A DNA stretch of 64,000 nt from an uncultured Tateyamaria sp. (GCF_947503705.1 NZ_CANNES010000003.1:62001-126000), one strand, 5' to 3'; positions 33,631-44,023 are shown, counted from the stretch's first letter. Made by a program: numbers and translations. The notes: a model not told the origin generated them from the letters alone.

Positions 33631-33867
33631 CTAGAAGAACAGCTGCCGTGCCGCCTGGCTCCAGCTGGAGGCCACCGGGGCACCCGCCATCGGCGTTTGC
33701 CGCCGCAGACGCCGCATCAACCCCTTGAGGTTGTTCAGACGCGTGCGCGCGGCACTGCCACCTGCTCGGCTTTGTACCGACAAAATCTTTTCCTGCGTCT
33801 GCAGGGCTGTTTCAATCAGGTCGAGGTCCTGTTGGGTCAAATCAACGCTGTGTGTCTCGTCGCGCAT
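33631..33867 (-). CDS. small helical protein of unknown function
   Basis: A 78-residue protein with a predicted amphipathic helical middle (DLTQQDLDLIETALQTQEKI) and a basic stretch RLNNLKGLMRRLRRQ. No signal peptide. The ribosome site AAGGA is ten bases before the ATG. It has its own terminator. I do not recognise the family. Confidence 0.6.
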   Translation of the reverse strand: MRDETHSVDLTQQDLDLIETALQTQEKILSVQSRAGGSAARTRLNNLKGLMRRLRRQTPMAGAPVASSWSQAARQLFF

Positions 33868-34177
33868 CGGAGTGCATCCTTGTTCTTCTTGACCAGCATA
33901 TGGGTATTGATAACTGATACGCCAATCATCTCGGTTCAGATCACCGTGATAATTTGAACAGTTGCCAATACCTGGCAGCAGCCGGAGCGCCGGTATGTCA
34001 AAAACCTATGTACGGCTCAACCGGATTGCGCCCTGCATCTGTGCAAGGCTGATGTGCAAAAAACGTATAGCTCTGAGCAGGTTGGCCACAATTGTCCGCC
34101 CTAATCCTTGCCCGCCTTAATTGCCATTCCCCCGGATCCCGGATTTCGGCGCGATCCCGCTTGCACCTGAACGCCAC
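33868..34177. other. 310-base intergenic region, AT-richer than its surroundings
   Basis: It separates the divergent small gene and the DMT transporter and so must hold both promoters. It is visibly richer in A and T than neighbouring coding DNA. Apart from a weak dyad at 33904-33920 (GTAT...ATAC) I see nothing definite. Confidence 0.5.
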
Positions 34178-35098
34178 ATGGGCCTTGATGTGCCTATGAC
34201 GGCTTCCCCCTCCAAACCCCTCGTGGGCATCTTCTGGATGTTGGTCACGGGCCTGTGTTTTGTGGCCGTGACCGCCCTGGTCAAATATATGGGGCCACGC
34301 GTGCCCCCGGCTGAGGCGGCCTTTCTGCGCTATTTGCTGGGTCTGGTGTTCCTGCTCCCCATGTTGCCCGCAGTGCGGGAGGCGCATCTGACAGCGCGGC
34401 AATGGAAGCTCTTTACCTTGCGGGGTGTGTTTCATTCGGGCGGAGTGATCTTGTGGTTCTACGCAATGACGCGCATCCCGATCGCCGAAGTCACTGCGAT
34501 GAACTACCTCGCGCCCGTCTATGTCAGTGTCGGTGCGGCCCTCTTTCTGGGCGAAAAACTGGCCATGCGTCGGATTGCGGCAATTGCCGTGGCGCTGATC
34601 GGGACCGCTGTGATCTTGCGGCCCGGTTTTCGCGAGGTTGAAACCGGCCACATCGCGATGCTGTTCTGCGCGGTGACCTTTGCGGGCTCTTATTTGCTGG
34701 CCAAGATCATGGCGGACGAGGCCAAACCAGCAGTCGTCGTGGCGATGCTGTCGATCTTTGTGACCATTGGCTTGGCGCCTTTTGCGCTGGCCGATTGGGT
34801 GACGCCAAGCTGGGGCGATCTGGGGCTTTTGTTTGCCGTTGCCTGCTTTGCCACGGCGGGGCACTACACGATGACGATGGCCTTTGCCGCCGCCCCTGTG
34901 ACCGTGACCCAACCGATCACGTTCTTGCAGTTGGTTTGGGCGGTGCTTTTGGGCGCTTTGGTATTTGCCGAGCCTGTGGACATCTGGGTGATCTTGGGTG
35001 GGGGGCTGATTCTGGCCTCTGTCACCTTCATCACCTGGCGCGAGGCGGTGCTGAAACGCGCACCAATCACGCCGCCGACCCCCGCGACAAAGATGTGA
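34178..35098 (+). CDS. EamA/DMT-family transporter
   Basis: A 306-residue permease with ten membrane helices in two EamA repeats. It has FLRYLLGLVFLLPMLPAVRE, FYAMTRIPIAEVTAMNYLAPVY and QPITFLQLVWAVLLGALVFAE, typical of the drug/metabolite superfamily. The start could also be ATG 34196; neither has a clear Shine-Dalgarno. It ends 81 bases before betI. The position beside bet genes does not prove a role in choline uptake. Confidence 0.82.
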   Translation: MGLDVPMTASPSKPLVGIFWMLVTGLCFVAVTALVKYMGPRVPPAEAAFLRYLLGLVFLLPMLPAVREAHLTARQWKLFTLRGVFHSGGVILWFYAMTRIPIAEVTAMNYLAPVYVSVGAALFLGEKLAMRRIAAIAVALIGTAVILRPGFREVETGHIAMLFCAVTFAGSYLLAKIMADEAKPAVVVAMLSIFVTIGLAPFALADWVTPSWGDLGLLFAVACFATAGHYTMTMAFAAAPVTVTQPITFLQLVWAVLLGALVFAEPVDIWVILGGGLILASVTFITWREAVLKRAPITPPTPATKM

Positions 35099-35118
35099 TG
35101 CACCGCCTCCAATTTTTC

Positions 35119-35134
35119 TTGATTGACTGATCAA
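35119..35134. promoter_or_regulatory. BetI operator candidate
   Basis: TTGAT TGACTG ATCAA, a 5-6-5 dyad in an AT-rich stretch 46 bases before the betI start. The half-site TTGATTGA resembles the BetI box known from E. coli bet promoters (from memory). Confidence 0.55.
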
Positions 35135-35179
35135 TAAAAAACAATCAGGTTGCCCGACGTCTTGAAACGGAGGGCTCCC

Positions 35180-35755
35180 GTGCCAAAGCTGGGAATGGAA
35201 CCGATACGCCGCGCTGCATTGGTCGAGGCGACGATTGCCGAAATCGGTGCCGCAGGATCATTGGATGTGACCGTCGGGCAGATCGCCAAGAGAGCGGGTA
35301 TGTCCACGGCTCTTGCGCACCACTATTTTGGCGGCAAGGATCAGATTTTCCTGGCTGCCATGCGCCAGATTCTGCGCCAGTTCGGGGCCGAGGTGGTCAT
35401 CGGCCTGCGCGCTGCCCGCACGCCCCGTAAGAGGGCCGAAGCGCTGATCGCGGCCAGCTTTGCGCCCTCCTGCTTTGATCCGGCCACCGTCAGCGCCTGG
35501 ATGACGCTCTATGCCCAGGCCACGACACAGGCTGAAACCCACCGCCTCTTGCGGCTCTACCAGCGGCGTTTGCATGCAAACCTGACCCATGCCCTGCGAC
35601 CACTGAGTGCCACGCCCCGGGCGGATGCGGAACTGTTAGCGGCCCTGATTGACGGGCTCTATCTGCGCGCAGCCCTGGCCGTGGACATTGATGCAGGTAC
35701 GGCGGAAAAAACTGCACTGCGCACCCTTGATACGCTGATTGGAGCACGCGCATGA
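35180..35755 (+). CDS. betI: choline-responsive repressor BetI
   Basis: A 191-residue TetR-family repressor that is released by choline. The N-terminus VPKLGMEPIRRAALVEATIAEIG (read here as VPKLGMEPIRRAALVEAT) matches BetI closely, with the helix-turn-helix QIAKRAGMSTALAHHYFGGK. GALIDGLYLRAAL-type residues (ALIDGLYLRAALAV) near the end are also BetI-like. The GTG start at 35180 has GGAGG at 35169-35173. The stop overlaps betC by four bases. Confidence 0.92.
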   Translation: MPKLGMEPIRRAALVEATIAEIGAAGSLDVTVGQIAKRAGMSTALAHHYFGGKDQIFLAAMRQILRQFGAEVVIGLRAARTPRKRAEALIAASFAPSCFDPATVSAWMTLYAQATTQAETHRLLRLYQRRLHANLTHALRPLSATPRADAELLAALIDGLYLRAALAVDIDAGTAEKTALRTLDTLIGARA

Positions 35756-37260
35756 TCCGGCCCAATATCCTGATATTCATGGTGGATCAGCTAAACGGTA
35801 CCCTCTTTCCCGACGGGCCTGCCGACTGGTTGCACGCGCCCAACCTGAAAAAGCTGGCCGCACGCTCCACCCGGTTTTCCAATGCCTACACTGCCTCGCC
35901 GCTTTGCGCGCCGGGGCGGGCGGCCTTCATGTCGGGGCAGTTGCCAAGTGCCACGGGCGTCTATGACAATGCGGCTGAATTTGCCTCTTCGATCCCCACT
36001 TACGCCCACCACCTGCGCCGGGCCGGCTATCAAACCTGCCTCGCGGGAAAGATGCACTTTGTCGGCCCCGATCAGCTGCACGGGTTTGAAGAACGGCTGA
36101 CCACCGACGTCTATCCCCCTGACTTCGGCTGGACGCCCGATTACCGTAAACCGGGTGAGAGGATCGACTGGTGGTATCACAACATGGGGTCTGTCACCGG
36201 GTCGGGTGTGGCCGAGATCACCAACCAACTCGAATATGATGACGAGGTGGCCTATCACGCCACGCGCAAGGTCTATGATCTTGGGCGGGGTCACGACACA
36301 CGGCCCTGGTGTCTGACAGTCAGTTTCACGCATCCGCATGATCCCTATGTGGCGCGCAAGAAGTACTGGGACCTTTACGAGGGTTGCGATCATCTGATGC
36401 CACAGGTGGAGCCAATCCCGTACGAAGAACAGGACGCCCATTCGCAACGCATTCTCGATGCGAATGACCGCGATAACTTCACGATTTTGGATGAGGATAT
36501 CCGCCGCTCGCGCCGTGCCTATTTCGCCAATATCTCCTACATCGACGACAAGATCGGTGAGGTCATGCAGGCGCTTGAGGCGACGCGCCAAGAGGCGATC
36601 ATCCTCTTTGTCTCGGACCACGGCGATATGCTGGGCGAGCGTGGGTTGTGGTTCAAGATGTCCTTTTTTGAAGGGTCAGCGCGCGTACCGATGATGATCA
36701 GCGCGCCCCAGATGGAACCGGGCTTGGTCACCGATCCGGTCAGCAATATCGACATTTGCCCAACGCTTTGTGACCTCGCAGGCGTCGACATTTCAGAGAT
36801 CGCCCCGTGGACGACTGGCCAAAGCGTTGTGCCGCAAGGGCAGGGCGTGGAACGCACCGAACCCGTTGCCATGGAATACGCGGCAGAGGCGTCCTACGCG
36901 CCGATGGTATCGCTGCGGTACGGCAAGTGGAAATACAATCGTTGTGCGTTGGACCCCGATCAGCTTTTCGACCTCGACGCTGATCCACACGAGCTGACGA
37001 ACCTTGCGGACGTACCTGCACATCAGGGCACCCTTGACCAGTTACGGGCAAAATCCGAGGCGCGGTGGAATCTTGATCAGTTCGACGCGGATGTCCGGAT
37101 CAGTCAGGCAAGGCGCTGGGTCGTCTACGAGGCGCTGCGCGAGGGGGGATACTATCCCTGGGACTATCAGCCCCTGCAAAAAGCGTCCGAACGCTACATG
37201 CGCAACCACATGGACCTCAACGTGCTTGAGGAAAACCAACGCTTCCCCCGAGGCGAATAA
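35752..37260 (+). CDS. betC: choline-sulfatase
   Basis: A 502-residue arylsulfatase-family enzyme that hydrolyses choline-O-sulfate to choline and sulfate. The sulfatase signature [15 protein letters not shown] supplies Cys52, the residue converted to formylglycine. Metal ligands appear in [12 protein letters not shown] and [18 protein letters not shown]-terminal RFPRGE-like residues and [16 protein letters not shown] are typical of BetC. It lets the cell use choline sulfate as a source of osmolyte and sulfur. No signal peptide, so it is cytoplasmic. Confidence 0.93.
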   Translation: MIRPNILIFMVDQLNGTLFPDGPADWLHAPNLKKLAARSTRFSNAYTASPLCAPGRAAFMSGQLPSATGVYDNAAEFASSIPTYAHHLRRAGYQTCLAGKMHFVGPDQLHGFEERLTTDVYPPDFGWTPDYRKPGERIDWWYHNMGSVTGSGVAEITNQLEYDDEVAYHATRKVYDLGRGHDTRPWCLTVSFTHPHDPYVARKKYWDLYEGCDHLMPQVEPIPYEEQDAHSQRILDANDRDNFTILDEDIRRSRRAYFANISYIDDKIGEVMQALEATRQEAIILFVSDHGDMLGERGLWFKMSFFEGSARVPMMISAPQMEPGLVTDPVSNIDICPTLCDLAGVDISEIAPWTTGQSVVPQGQGVERTEPVAMEYAAEASYAPMVSLRYGKWKYNRCALDPDQLFDLDADPHELTNLADVPAHQGTLDQLRAKSEARWNLDQFDADVRISQARRWVVYEALREGGYYPWDYQPLQKASERYMRNHMDLNVLEENQRFPRGE

Positions 37261-37265
37261 CCCTT

Positions 37266-37297
37266 TCATTGTTCCAAAAATACTCCCGCCGGAGGCG
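37266..37297 (-). repeat. dispersed GCCTCCGGCGGG element, copy 2
   Basis: Read on the minus strand it is GCCTCCGGCGGG, then AGTATTTTTGGAACAA. It lies in the 40 bases between betC and betB. On the plus strand its CCGGAGG part (37289-37295) supplies the Shine-Dalgarno GGAGG of betB, five bases before the ATG. Confidence 0.65.
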
Positions 37298-37300
37298 ATC

Positions 37301-38758
37301 ATGACCTATCCAACCCAACCCACGGCCAGCCATTTCATCGGTGGCCGATATGTCGAAGATACGGATGGAACACCCATCGACGTGATCTACCCCGCCACGG
37401 GCGCGGTGATCGGCAAAGTACATTCCGCCACGCCTGCAATCATCGAACAGGCGCTGGCCTCCGCCCGGGGCGCGCAAGCGGCATGGGCGGCGATGACCGG
37501 TACCGAACGGGGTCGTATCCTGCGCCGCGCGGCCGACATCATGCGCGAACGCAATCATGAGCTGTCCGTGCTGGAAACCTACGACACCGGCAAACCTTAC
37601 CAGGAAACCAGCGTTGTGGATGCCACAAGCGGGGCGGATGCGCTGGAGTATTTCGGCGGTATGGCCGCAACCCTGACGGGTGAGCATATCCAACTTGGCG
37701 AAGACTGGATCTATACCCGCCGCGAGGCGCTGGGCGTGTGCGTCGGCATCGGGGCCTGGAATTACCCCACCCAGATCGCGTCCTGGAAGGGCGCGCCTGC
37801 GCTGGCCTGCGGCAACACGATGGTGTTCAAGCCGTCCGAAACAACGCCGCTTTGCGCGTTGAAGGTGGCGGAAATCCTGCATGAGGCGGGCGCACCTGCA
37901 GGCGTTTACAACGTCATTCAGGGCCTGGGCGACGTGGGGGCTGCGTTGGTCAGCCACCCAGACGTGGACAAGGTGTCGTTGACCGGATCGGTGCCCACCG
38001 GGCGCAAAGTCTATGCCGCCGCTGCGGCGGGCATCAAGCACGTGACCATGGAACTGGGGGGCAAATCTCCCATGATTGTGTTCGAGGATGCGGAGATTGA
38101 AAACGCAGTTTCGGGCGCGATTCTGGGCAACTTCTACTCCTCGGGTCAGGTCTGTTCCAACGGCACCCGCGTTTTTGTCCATACCGACATCAAAGAGGCG
38201 TTTCTGACCCGGCTGTCCGAACGTCTGGCCACCGCCGTAATTGGAGACCCCCAAGATCCCGAGACCAGCTTTGGGCCCATGGTCAGTGCCCGGCAGATGG
38301 AGATCGTGCAAAGCTATATCGCCAAGGGCGTGGCCGAAGGGGCACGGCTTGTCTATGGCGGCAAACGTCTGGATCGGGACGGCTACTACCTTGAGCCCAC
38401 CGTTTTTGCCGATGTGACCGACGACATGACCATAGCGCGCGAAGAGATTTTTGGCCCCGTCATGGCCGTGCTGGATTTCGAGGACGAGGCAGATGTGATG
38501 GCGCGTGCCAATGACACGGAATTTGGCTTGGCTGCGGGTGTGTTCACCCGCGATCTGAGCCGCGCCCATCGTGTGGCCGCCGGGTTTGAAGCGGGCACCT
38601 GTTATATCAACACCTATAACGATGCCCCGGTCGAGGCGCCCTTTGGCGGGTCCAAACAGTCGGGTGTGGGCCGCGAAAACTCCAAGGCGGCGATCCATCA
38701 TTATAGTCAATTGAAGTCGGTTTATGTGCGCATGGGCGATGTCGAGGCCCCATTCTGA
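37301..38758 (+). CDS. betB: betaine-aldehyde dehydrogenase
   Basis: A 485-residue NAD(P)-dependent dehydrogenase that oxidises betaine aldehyde to glycine betaine. [17 protein letters not shown] carries the general base Glu251, [14 protein letters not shown] the nucleophile Cys285, and [20 protein letters not shown] the cofactor-binding and substrate region typical of BetB. ATG 37301 has GGAGG at 37291-37295, contributed by the dispersed repeat. Confidence 0.95.
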   Translation: MTYPTQPTASHFIGGRYVEDTDGTPIDVIYPATGAVIGKVHSATPAIIEQALASARGAQAAWAAMTGTERGRILRRAADIMRERNHELSVLETYDTGKPYQETSVVDATSGADALEYFGGMAATLTGEHIQLGEDWIYTRREALGVCVGIGAWNYPTQIASWKGAPALACGNTMVFKPSETTPLCALKVAEILHEAGAPAGVYNVIQGLGDVGAALVSHPDVDKVSLTGSVPTGRKVYAAAAAGIKHVTMELGGKSPMIVFEDAEIENAVSGAILGNFYSSGQVCSNGTRVFVHTDIKEAFLTRLSERLATAVIGDPQDPETSFGPMVSARQMEIVQSYIAKGVAEGARLVYGGKRLDRDGYYLEPTVFADVTDDMTIAREEIFGPVMAVLDFEDEADVMARANDTEFGLAAGVFTRDLSRAHRVAAGFEAGTCYINTYNDAPVEAPFGGSKQSGVGRENSKAAIHHYSQLKSVYVRMGDVEAPF

Positions 38759-38766
38759 GAGGTCGG

Positions 38767-38821
38767 AACGCCCTTTTTGAAGCGTTCCCGCCCACCCACC
38801 CCACGCTCCAAAAAGGGCGTT
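38767..38821. repeat. 18-base inverted repeat between betB and betA
   Basis: AACGCCCTTTTTGAAGCG (38767-38784) pairs with CGCTCCAAAAAGGGCGTT (38804-38821), 17 of 18 positions, with a 19-base C-rich loop containing CCCACCCACC. It begins eight bases after the betB stop and ends 89 bases before betA. In the mRNA it would be a stable hairpin that could limit betA expression or protect the upstream message. Confidence 0.8.
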
Positions 38822-38910
38822 GTGACCCGCGCAGCAGCGGTTTTGATTTTCGACTGAGGATGGCTGCGGCGCAACACCCCGCGCCGCGCGGCATCCGTGA
38901 CAGGTGAGAT

Positions 38911-40560
38911 ATGGAAGCAGATTTTGTGATTGTCGGCGCAGGCAGCGCGGGCTGCGCCGTGGCCTACCGCTTGGCCGAGGCGGGGGAATCGGTGTTGGTG
39001 ATTGAGCATGGGGGCACAGATGCAGGCCCCTTCATCCAGATGCCCGCGGCCCTGAGCTATCCCATGAACATGAAGCAATATGATTGGGGCTACACATCCG
39101 AGCCTGAGCCCCATCTGGGCAATCGGCGTCTGGCCTGTCCCCGCGGTAAGGTCATTGGCGGATCATCCTCCATCAACGGGATGGTATATGTGCGCGGCCA
39201 CGCCATGGATTTCGACCATTGGGCCGAGGCAGGGGCCGATGGATGGTCCTATGCGGATGTATTGCCCTATTACAAGCGGATGGAAAGCTGGGATGATGGC
39301 GGGCACGGGGGCGACCCGGCCTGGCGCGGCACCAACGGCCCGCTGCATGTGACTCGTGGGCCGCGCGACAATCCCCTGTTCTCCGCCTTTGTCGAGGCGG
39401 GTCGGCAAGCGGGTTATGAAGTCACCGATGACTACAACGGACAAAAGCAGGAAGGGTTTGGCCCGTTCGAGCAGACCGTGCACAAGGGCGTGCGGTGGTC
39501 GGCGGCCAACGCCTATCTGAAACCCGCTTTGAAGCGCGAGAATTGCGGCCTGATCCGTGGGCTTGTCGAGCGCGTTATTATTAAGGAGGGTCGTGCCGTT
39601 GGTGTGGCTCTGGCCGGGGGAAAGACCGTGCGCGCGCGGCGCGAGGTCATCCTGGCGGCCTCTTCGATCAACTCGCCCAAAATCCTGATGCTGTCCGGCA
39701 TTGGCCCGGCGGACCATCTGGCCCAGCACGGGATCGACGTTGTGGCAGACCGGCCCGGCGTGGGTGCAAACCTGCAAGACCACCTTGAGATGTATATCCA
39801 AATGGCTTCCAAACAGCCCATTACGCTCTACAAGCACTGGAACCTGCTGTCCAAGGCGGTGATCGGGGCGCAGTGGCTCTTTACCGGCAAGGGGCTTGGG
39901 GCCTCGAACCAGTTCGAAAGCTGCGGTTTTATCCGCAGTCAGGCAGGCGTGCCGTATCCTGACATACAATACCATTTCCTGCCCATTGCCGTGCGCTATG
40001 ACGGCAAGGCCTCGGCTGAGGGGCACGGGTTTCAGGCCCATACCGGGCCAATGCGTTCGCCGTCGCGCGGGTCGGTGACCCTGCGGTCGGGCGATCCCAA
40101 GGATGATCCGTTGATCCGCTTCAATTACATGAGCACTGAGCAGGATTGGGAAGACTTCCGACGCTGCATTCGGCTGACCCGCGAAATCTTTGCCCAAGAG
40201 GCGTTTGAGCCTTTTGTGAAACACGAGATCCAGCCGGGCGCTGCGGCGCAATCCGATGCGGAATTGGATGATGTGATCCGCGAACATGCCGAGAGCGCTT
40301 ACCACCCCTGCGGCACCTGCCGCATGGGGCGGGCCGATGACCCTCAGGCGGTTGTGGACCCGCAGGGCCGTGTGATCGGTGTGGACGCCTTGCGCGTTGT
40401 GGACAGTTCGGTGTTTCCGCGGATTACCAATGGCAACCTGAACGCCCCTTCGATCATGATGGGCGAAAAGATGAGCGATCATATTCTGGGTCGCGATCCT
40501 CTGGCGCGCAGCAATGATCAGCCTTGGATTCATCCTGACTGGGAAACTGCGCAACGTTAA
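38911..40560 (+). CDS. betA: choline dehydrogenase
   Basis: A 549-residue GMC-family flavoprotein that oxidises choline to betaine aldehyde. [20 protein letters not shown] is the N-terminal FAD fold, [19 protein letters not shown] the first GMC signature, and [17 protein letters not shown] the second. [12 protein letters not shown] holds the active-site His, and [15 protein letters not shown] is the conserved end. Membrane association is usual for BetA. The bet cluster here has no betT-like transporter. Confidence 0.95.
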   Translation: MEADFVIVGAGSAGCAVAYRLAEAGESVLVIEHGGTDAGPFIQMPAALSYPMNMKQYDWGYTSEPEPHLGNRRLACPRGKVIGGSSSINGMVYVRGHAMDFDHWAEAGADGWSYADVLPYYKRMESWDDGGHGGDPAWRGTNGPLHVTRGPRDNPLFSAFVEAGRQAGYEVTDDYNGQKQEGFGPFEQTVHKGVRWSAANAYLKPALKRENCGLIRGLVERVIIKEGRAVGVALAGGKTVRARREVILAASSINSPKILMLSGIGPADHLAQHGIDVVADRPGVGANLQDHLEMYIQMASKQPITLYKHWNLLSKAVIGAQWLFTGKGLGASNQFESCGFIRSQAGVPYPDIQYHFLPIAVRYDGKASAEGHGFQAHTGPMRSPSRGSVTLRSGDPKDDPLIRFNYMSTEQDWEDFRRCIRLTREIFAQEAFEPFVKHEIQPGAAAQSDAELDDVIREHAESAYHPCGTCRMGRADDPQAVVDPQGRVIGVDALRVVDSSVFPRITNGNLNAPSIMMGEKMSDHILGRDPLARSNDQPWIHPDWETAQR

Positions 40561-40614
40561 TCATGGCGCGCGAAATCGTTTGAAATCTTAACGACGCTTC
40601 CCCACATTAAGGAA

Positions 40615-41265
40615 ATGTTAAGAGTTTGTTGCGTTTTCGTTCTGGTCCTGTGGCCCGGTTTTGCCACAGCCCAGATATCTGGCCACGTCCGCGTGATTGA
40701 TGGGGATACCATCGATGTCGGGGACTTACGGATACGTTTGCACGCCATCGACGCGCCCGAAATGGACCAGACCTGCGAAACCGAGCTCGGGATCGCCTTT
40801 GGTTGCGGCGCATGGGTGGCCGCGCAGATCCGCGAGCGGTTTGAGGGCGCGCATGCCACCTGCACAGCGCGTGACGTCGACCGGTATGACCGCATCGTCG
40901 CGACCTGCGAAGTGTCTGGTGCAGATATGGGTGAGGCGATCGTAGCTCAGGGCTGGGCCTTTGCGTTTCGGCGCTATGGCATGGATTATGATCTGACCGA
41001 AAAGGCCGCCTTCGTGAATGGGCAGGGCCTGCATGGGCTCCGGGTACAATCGCCCGCCGCGTTTCGGGCGATGCGGGTCAAGGGCCGCGTACCGGTTGAT
41101 CCAGATTGCGTGATCAAGGGCAATATCTCGAACAACGGTCGGATTTTTCACGTGCCCGGTCAGGAGTTCTATGACCGCACGGGGATCAACGAGAGGCGGG
41201 GGGAGCGTTGGTTTTGTTCAACCGCAGAGGCGCAAAACGCAGGGTGGCGCGCGGCCAGACGGTAG
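40615..41265 (+). CDS. secreted thermonuclease (SNase)-like protein
   Basis: A 216-residue protein with a signal peptide to about residue 19 (MLRVCCVFVLVLWPGFATA). The SNase domain covers about 22-140: RVIDGDTIDVGDLRIRLHAI has the calcium-binding Asp residues, DAPEMDQTC follows, and DRYDRIVATCEV carries one of the catalytic Arg. The C-terminal 75 residues contain several Cys and an extra region not found in short nucleases. It would act in the periplasm or outside the cell. The ribosome site TAAGG is unusually close to the ATG. Confidence 0.8.
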   Translation: MLRVCCVFVLVLWPGFATAQISGHVRVIDGDTIDVGDLRIRLHAIDAPEMDQTCETELGIAFGCGAWVAAQIRERFEGAHATCTARDVDRYDRIVATCEVSGADMGEAIVAQGWAFAFRRYGMDYDLTEKAAFVNGQGLHGLRVQSPAAFRAMRVKGRVPVDPDCVIKGNISNNGRIFHVPGQEFYDRTGINERRGERWFCSTAEAQNAGWRAARR

Positions 41266-41268
41266 CAT

Positions 41269-41287
41269 GGCGCAGGACACCTGCGCC
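41269..41287. terminator. hairpin between convergent genes
   Basis: GGCGCAGG (41269-41276) pairs with CCTGCGCC (41280-41287), loop ACA, between the ends of the nuclease gene and pccR. Only TTA follows on the plus strand, so termination strength is uncertain. Confidence 0.55.
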
Positions 41288-41333
41288 TTAGAGGGTGATT
41301 GGACGCGTCAGGCACATCTTGATCGGTCCCGCC

Positions 41334-42734
41334 TCAATTCACCGCATAGGGCAGTACATCGCGGGTGTCTGGATCAACCGACAATTGACGCTCCAGCGGC
41401 GGGACAGAGCGTTGGTGGCAGGTCTTCCGCTCGCAAATCCGGCAAGATATCCCGATGGGCTCAAAGGCTTCGGCTCGACCCACGTCCATCCCGTCGGCAT
41501 AAACCAGATTTGGCGCGTGCTTTACCTCGCAACCCAATGCGATCGCATAGCGACGCGTGGGCGCGCCAAAGCGGCCTGCCGCCTTGGATACGTCCCGCGC
41601 CAGACTGACATATCGAACACCGTCCGGCGTTTCGGCCAGCTGACGTAAGAATTGTCCGGGTTGTTCAAAGGCCCGATGCACATTCCAGAGCGGACAGGCC
41701 CCGCCGAACCGCGCAAATTGCAGCCGCGTGGCCGAGTGCCGCTTGGTGATTGTGCCTGCCTGATCAACCCGGACAAAGAAGAACGGGATGCCTTTCGCCC
41801 CGGGACGTTGCAATGTCGACAGCCTGTGGCACACCTGTTCGATGGATGCGCCAAAGCTGGTGGCGAGCCTTTCCAGATCGTGCCGTGTATCTTGGGCTGC
41901 TTGCAGGAACGGGCCATAGGGCATGAGGGTCGCGCCTGCGAAATAGTTGGCAAGACCGATCTTGGCGATGGCGCGGGCCTCGTTTGTTTGAAATCGGGCG
42001 AGGTCGAGCGTTGCTTCGAGCAGAGCGTTCTGGCGGATCAGGGCCACTTGCAAAAGCATCTGAAAGGTCTGGCTTTCATGAGCGGCGCGGGTGGAAATAT
42101 GGAGGACTTTCGCTGCGCTATCATAGCGGCGCAGCGTGTCGATGTCGTCAAAAGCAACCTTCACGCCTGCGTTTGACAGCGCCGATACCGCTCCAACACG
42201 AATGTTGCCATGACGCCCCTCGGCGGTGGCAAAGTGTTCGGCGGCGCGATCTACTGCGTCGATGTAGTTGTCGCAGTAATGAAAGAAGTCCCGCACCTCT
42301 TCCCAGGGGCTGGGCCGCGCGCGCGCGTCCTCGCGACCCAGAGCCTCATCAAGAGAGGCCAGGCGTTCGTGGGTCTGGCGGTAGCTGCGGTGCAATTCCA
42401 GAAAGGCATGCGCCAATGCCGGCGCGTTCGAGGCGGCCAATCGAAGGTCGGCCATGGGGGGCATATCCCCCGAAAACACGGGATCGGCAAGCGCTTCGCG
42501 CATGTCCGACACCAGACGCTCGCCATCGCCGGAACTCAATTCGGTCACGTCCAGCCCGAATTCCTGTGCCAGGCTCAACACCACCGAGGTACTCACCGGC
42601 CGATTGTTGTTTTCCATCTGGTTGAGATAGGGCAGGGACACGCCCAGCTTTGCGGCAAAGTCCTTTTGGGTCAGGCCAATGCGTGTGCGGACCTCGCGCA
42701 GTTTCGCCCCGGCATAGAGTTTAGGTGCCGCCAT
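41334..42734 (-). CDS. pccR: short-chain fatty acyl-CoA regulator, PccR-like
   Basis: A 466-residue regulator. Residues about 8-62 are an XRE-type helix-turn-helix (KLREVRTRIGLTQKDFAAKL, SLPYLNQMENNNRPVS). The middle has an IrrE-like region (about 170-280), and the end is the ScfR-type domain (DUF2083) with FARFGGACPLWNVHRAF, GISCRICERKTCHQRSVPP and paired Cys residues. Family members sense acyl-CoAs; PccR of Rhodobacter controls propionyl-CoA carboxylase (from memory). Its place beside pccB and the TTTGCAAA boxes support the call. ATG 42734 is preferred over TTG 42782. Confidence 0.88.
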   Translation of the reverse strand: MAAPKLYAGAKLREVRTRIGLTQKDFAAKLGVSLPYLNQMENNNRPVSTSVVLSLAQEFGLDVTELSSGDGERLVSDMREALADPVFSGDMPPMADLRLAASNAPALAHAFLELHRSYRQTHERLASLDEALGREDARARPSPWEEVRDFFHYCDNYIDAVDRAAEHFATAEGRHGNIRVGAVSALSNAGVKVAFDDIDTLRRYDSAAKVLHISTRAAHESQTFQMLLQVALIRQNALLEATLDLARFQTNEARAIAKIGLANYFAGATLMPYGPFLQAAQDTRHDLERLATSFGASIEQVCHRLSTLQRPGAKGIPFFFVRVDQAGTITKRHSATRLQFARFGGACPLWNVHRAFEQPGQFLRQLAETPDGVRYVSLARDVSKAAGRFGAPTRRYAIALGCEVKHAPNLVYADGMDVGRAEAFEPIGISCRICERKTCHQRSVPPLERQLSVDPDTRDVLPYAVN

Positions 42735-42742
42735 CCGAATCC

Positions 42743-42784
42743 TATTTTGCAAGTTTGCAGTTCGGGCAGGGTAGGTTTGCAAAG
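42743..42784. promoter_or_regulatory. PccR box cluster upstream of pccR
   Basis: TTTGCA units at 42746-42751, 42754-42759 and 42776-42781, the last as the full palindrome TTTGCAAA (42776-42783). They are 12-50 bases before the pccR ATG, so autoregulation is likely. From memory, the site reported for Rhodobacter PccR consists of two TTTGCAAA units; spacing here differs. Confidence 0.65.
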
Positions 42785-42799
42785 CCGGGCGCGCAACCC

Positions 42800-44023
42800 T
42801 CAGGCGAGCCGCAGGCGCCGTTCACGCCGATAGACGGCCGCAATGGCCAAGAGGGCACAAATCCCTGTAACGCACATGATCAAGAGCAAGGGGAAGGCCC
42901 CCGTCTCAGGGGTCAAGAGGAACCCGGCCAAGGCCGAAAGTGCCGCGCCGCCGCCGATCATGATCGCCCCGCCGAGGCCGGATGCAGTGCCCGCCAGATG
43001 CGGGCGCACCGACAACATGCCCGCGGTCGCGTTGGGGATCACCATGCCGTTGCCCAGTCCCACAAATGTCATCATCCCGAAAAAGCTGAGTGGCGTGCCA
43101 AGCCCCGCGACGAAGATCATCAAGGACGAGAACGTGCCAATCCCGTTTGCCAGCGATCCCCACAAGACCATACGGTTCACGCCAAACCGAGTGGCGTACC
43201 GCCCGCTGAGGAAGTTGCCGACAAAATATCCCACCGCAGGTGCACCAAAGTAGAAGCCAAGCACAGCGGGCGACATGCCAAACACTTCGGTGCCGACAAA
43301 GGGCGCGCCACCGAGATAGGCAAAGAACGAGCCTGAGCAGAACGCTGCTGCGAGCGAGTACCCCCAAAAACGCGGTGAGCGTAGCAACTCGGGGTATTCG
43401 CGGAACTGCCCAATCAGCGATTTGGATGACGGACGCGCCGTTTCGCCCACGTCCGAGTAAACGAGCCACAGCAGCAAGCCGCCACAGAGGAAAAAGAACC
43501 AAAAGACCGATTTCCAACCCAGTGCCTCGTCCAACAGACCGCCCAATCCGGGCGAGATCATGGGCACAACCGCCATCCCCATGGTCACGTAGCCAATCAT
43601 GGAGGCCGACTGTTCCTGGTCATAGAGATCCCGAATGATGGCCCGGCTCAGCACCATGGCCACGGCGATGATCGCCTGGCACATCCGGAAGAACAGGAAT
43701 ATCTCAGCAGTAGGCGCAAAGATGCAACCCAAAGTGGCCAGCATGAAGAGGCCGATGCCCCACATCAAAACCTTGCGTCGCCCAAGATTGTCAGAGACCG
43801 GCCCAATCACGGTCTGCATGATGGCTGAAACCGCAAGATAAAGCGCCACAGATAGCTGCATCAGCTGATATTGCGTGTCGAAATACTCGGTCATGTTCGG
43901 CAAGCTGGGCAGGAACATGTTCATGACCATCGCCGAGATACCTGCGAGCAGGATCAGCGTAATGATATGTGGTGGTGTTGTGCGGTCCAGAAACCGGACC
44001 TTGATGTCAGCGCTCATGCACAT
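42800..44023 (-). CDS. Bcr/CflA-type MFS multidrug exporter
   Basis: A 407-residue permease with 12 membrane segments. [19 protein letters not shown] and [19 protein letters not shown] carry the MFS motif A-type loop, and [20 protein letters not shown] follows the Bcr/CflA pattern. It would export drugs or metabolites by proton antiport. The start at 44023 (MCMSADIKV) has GAGG eight bases upstream; an ATG two codons later is possible. It reads towards pccR and shares the divergent region with pccB, so acyl-CoA-linked regulation is possible. Confidence 0.88.
   Translation of the reverse strand: MCMSADIKVRFLDRTTPPHIITLILLAGISAMVMNMFLPSLPNMTEYFDTQYQLMQLSVALYLAVSAIMQTVIGPVSDNLGRRKVLMWGIGLFMLATLGCIFAPTAEIFLFFRMCQAIIAVAMVLSRAIIRDLYDQEQSASMIGYVTMGMAVVPMISPGLGGLLDEALGWKSVFWFFFLCGGLLLWLVYSDVGETARPSSKSLIGQFREYPELLRSPRFWGYSLAAAFCSGSFFAYLGGAPFVGTEVFGMSPAVLGFYFGAPAVGYFVGNFLSGRYATRFGVNRMVLWGSLANGIGTFSSLMIFVAGLGTPLSFFGMMTFVGLGNGMVIPNATAGMLSVRPHLAGTASGLGGAIMIGGGAALSALAGFLLTPETGAFPLLLIMCVTGICALLAIAAVYRRERRLRLA

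Noticed and set aside
40607-40621. TTAA-N7-TTAA, a match to a CtrA binding site, at the nuclease gene start
   Set aside because: It overlaps the start codon, and an eight-base match is expected about once by chance in a window of this size.
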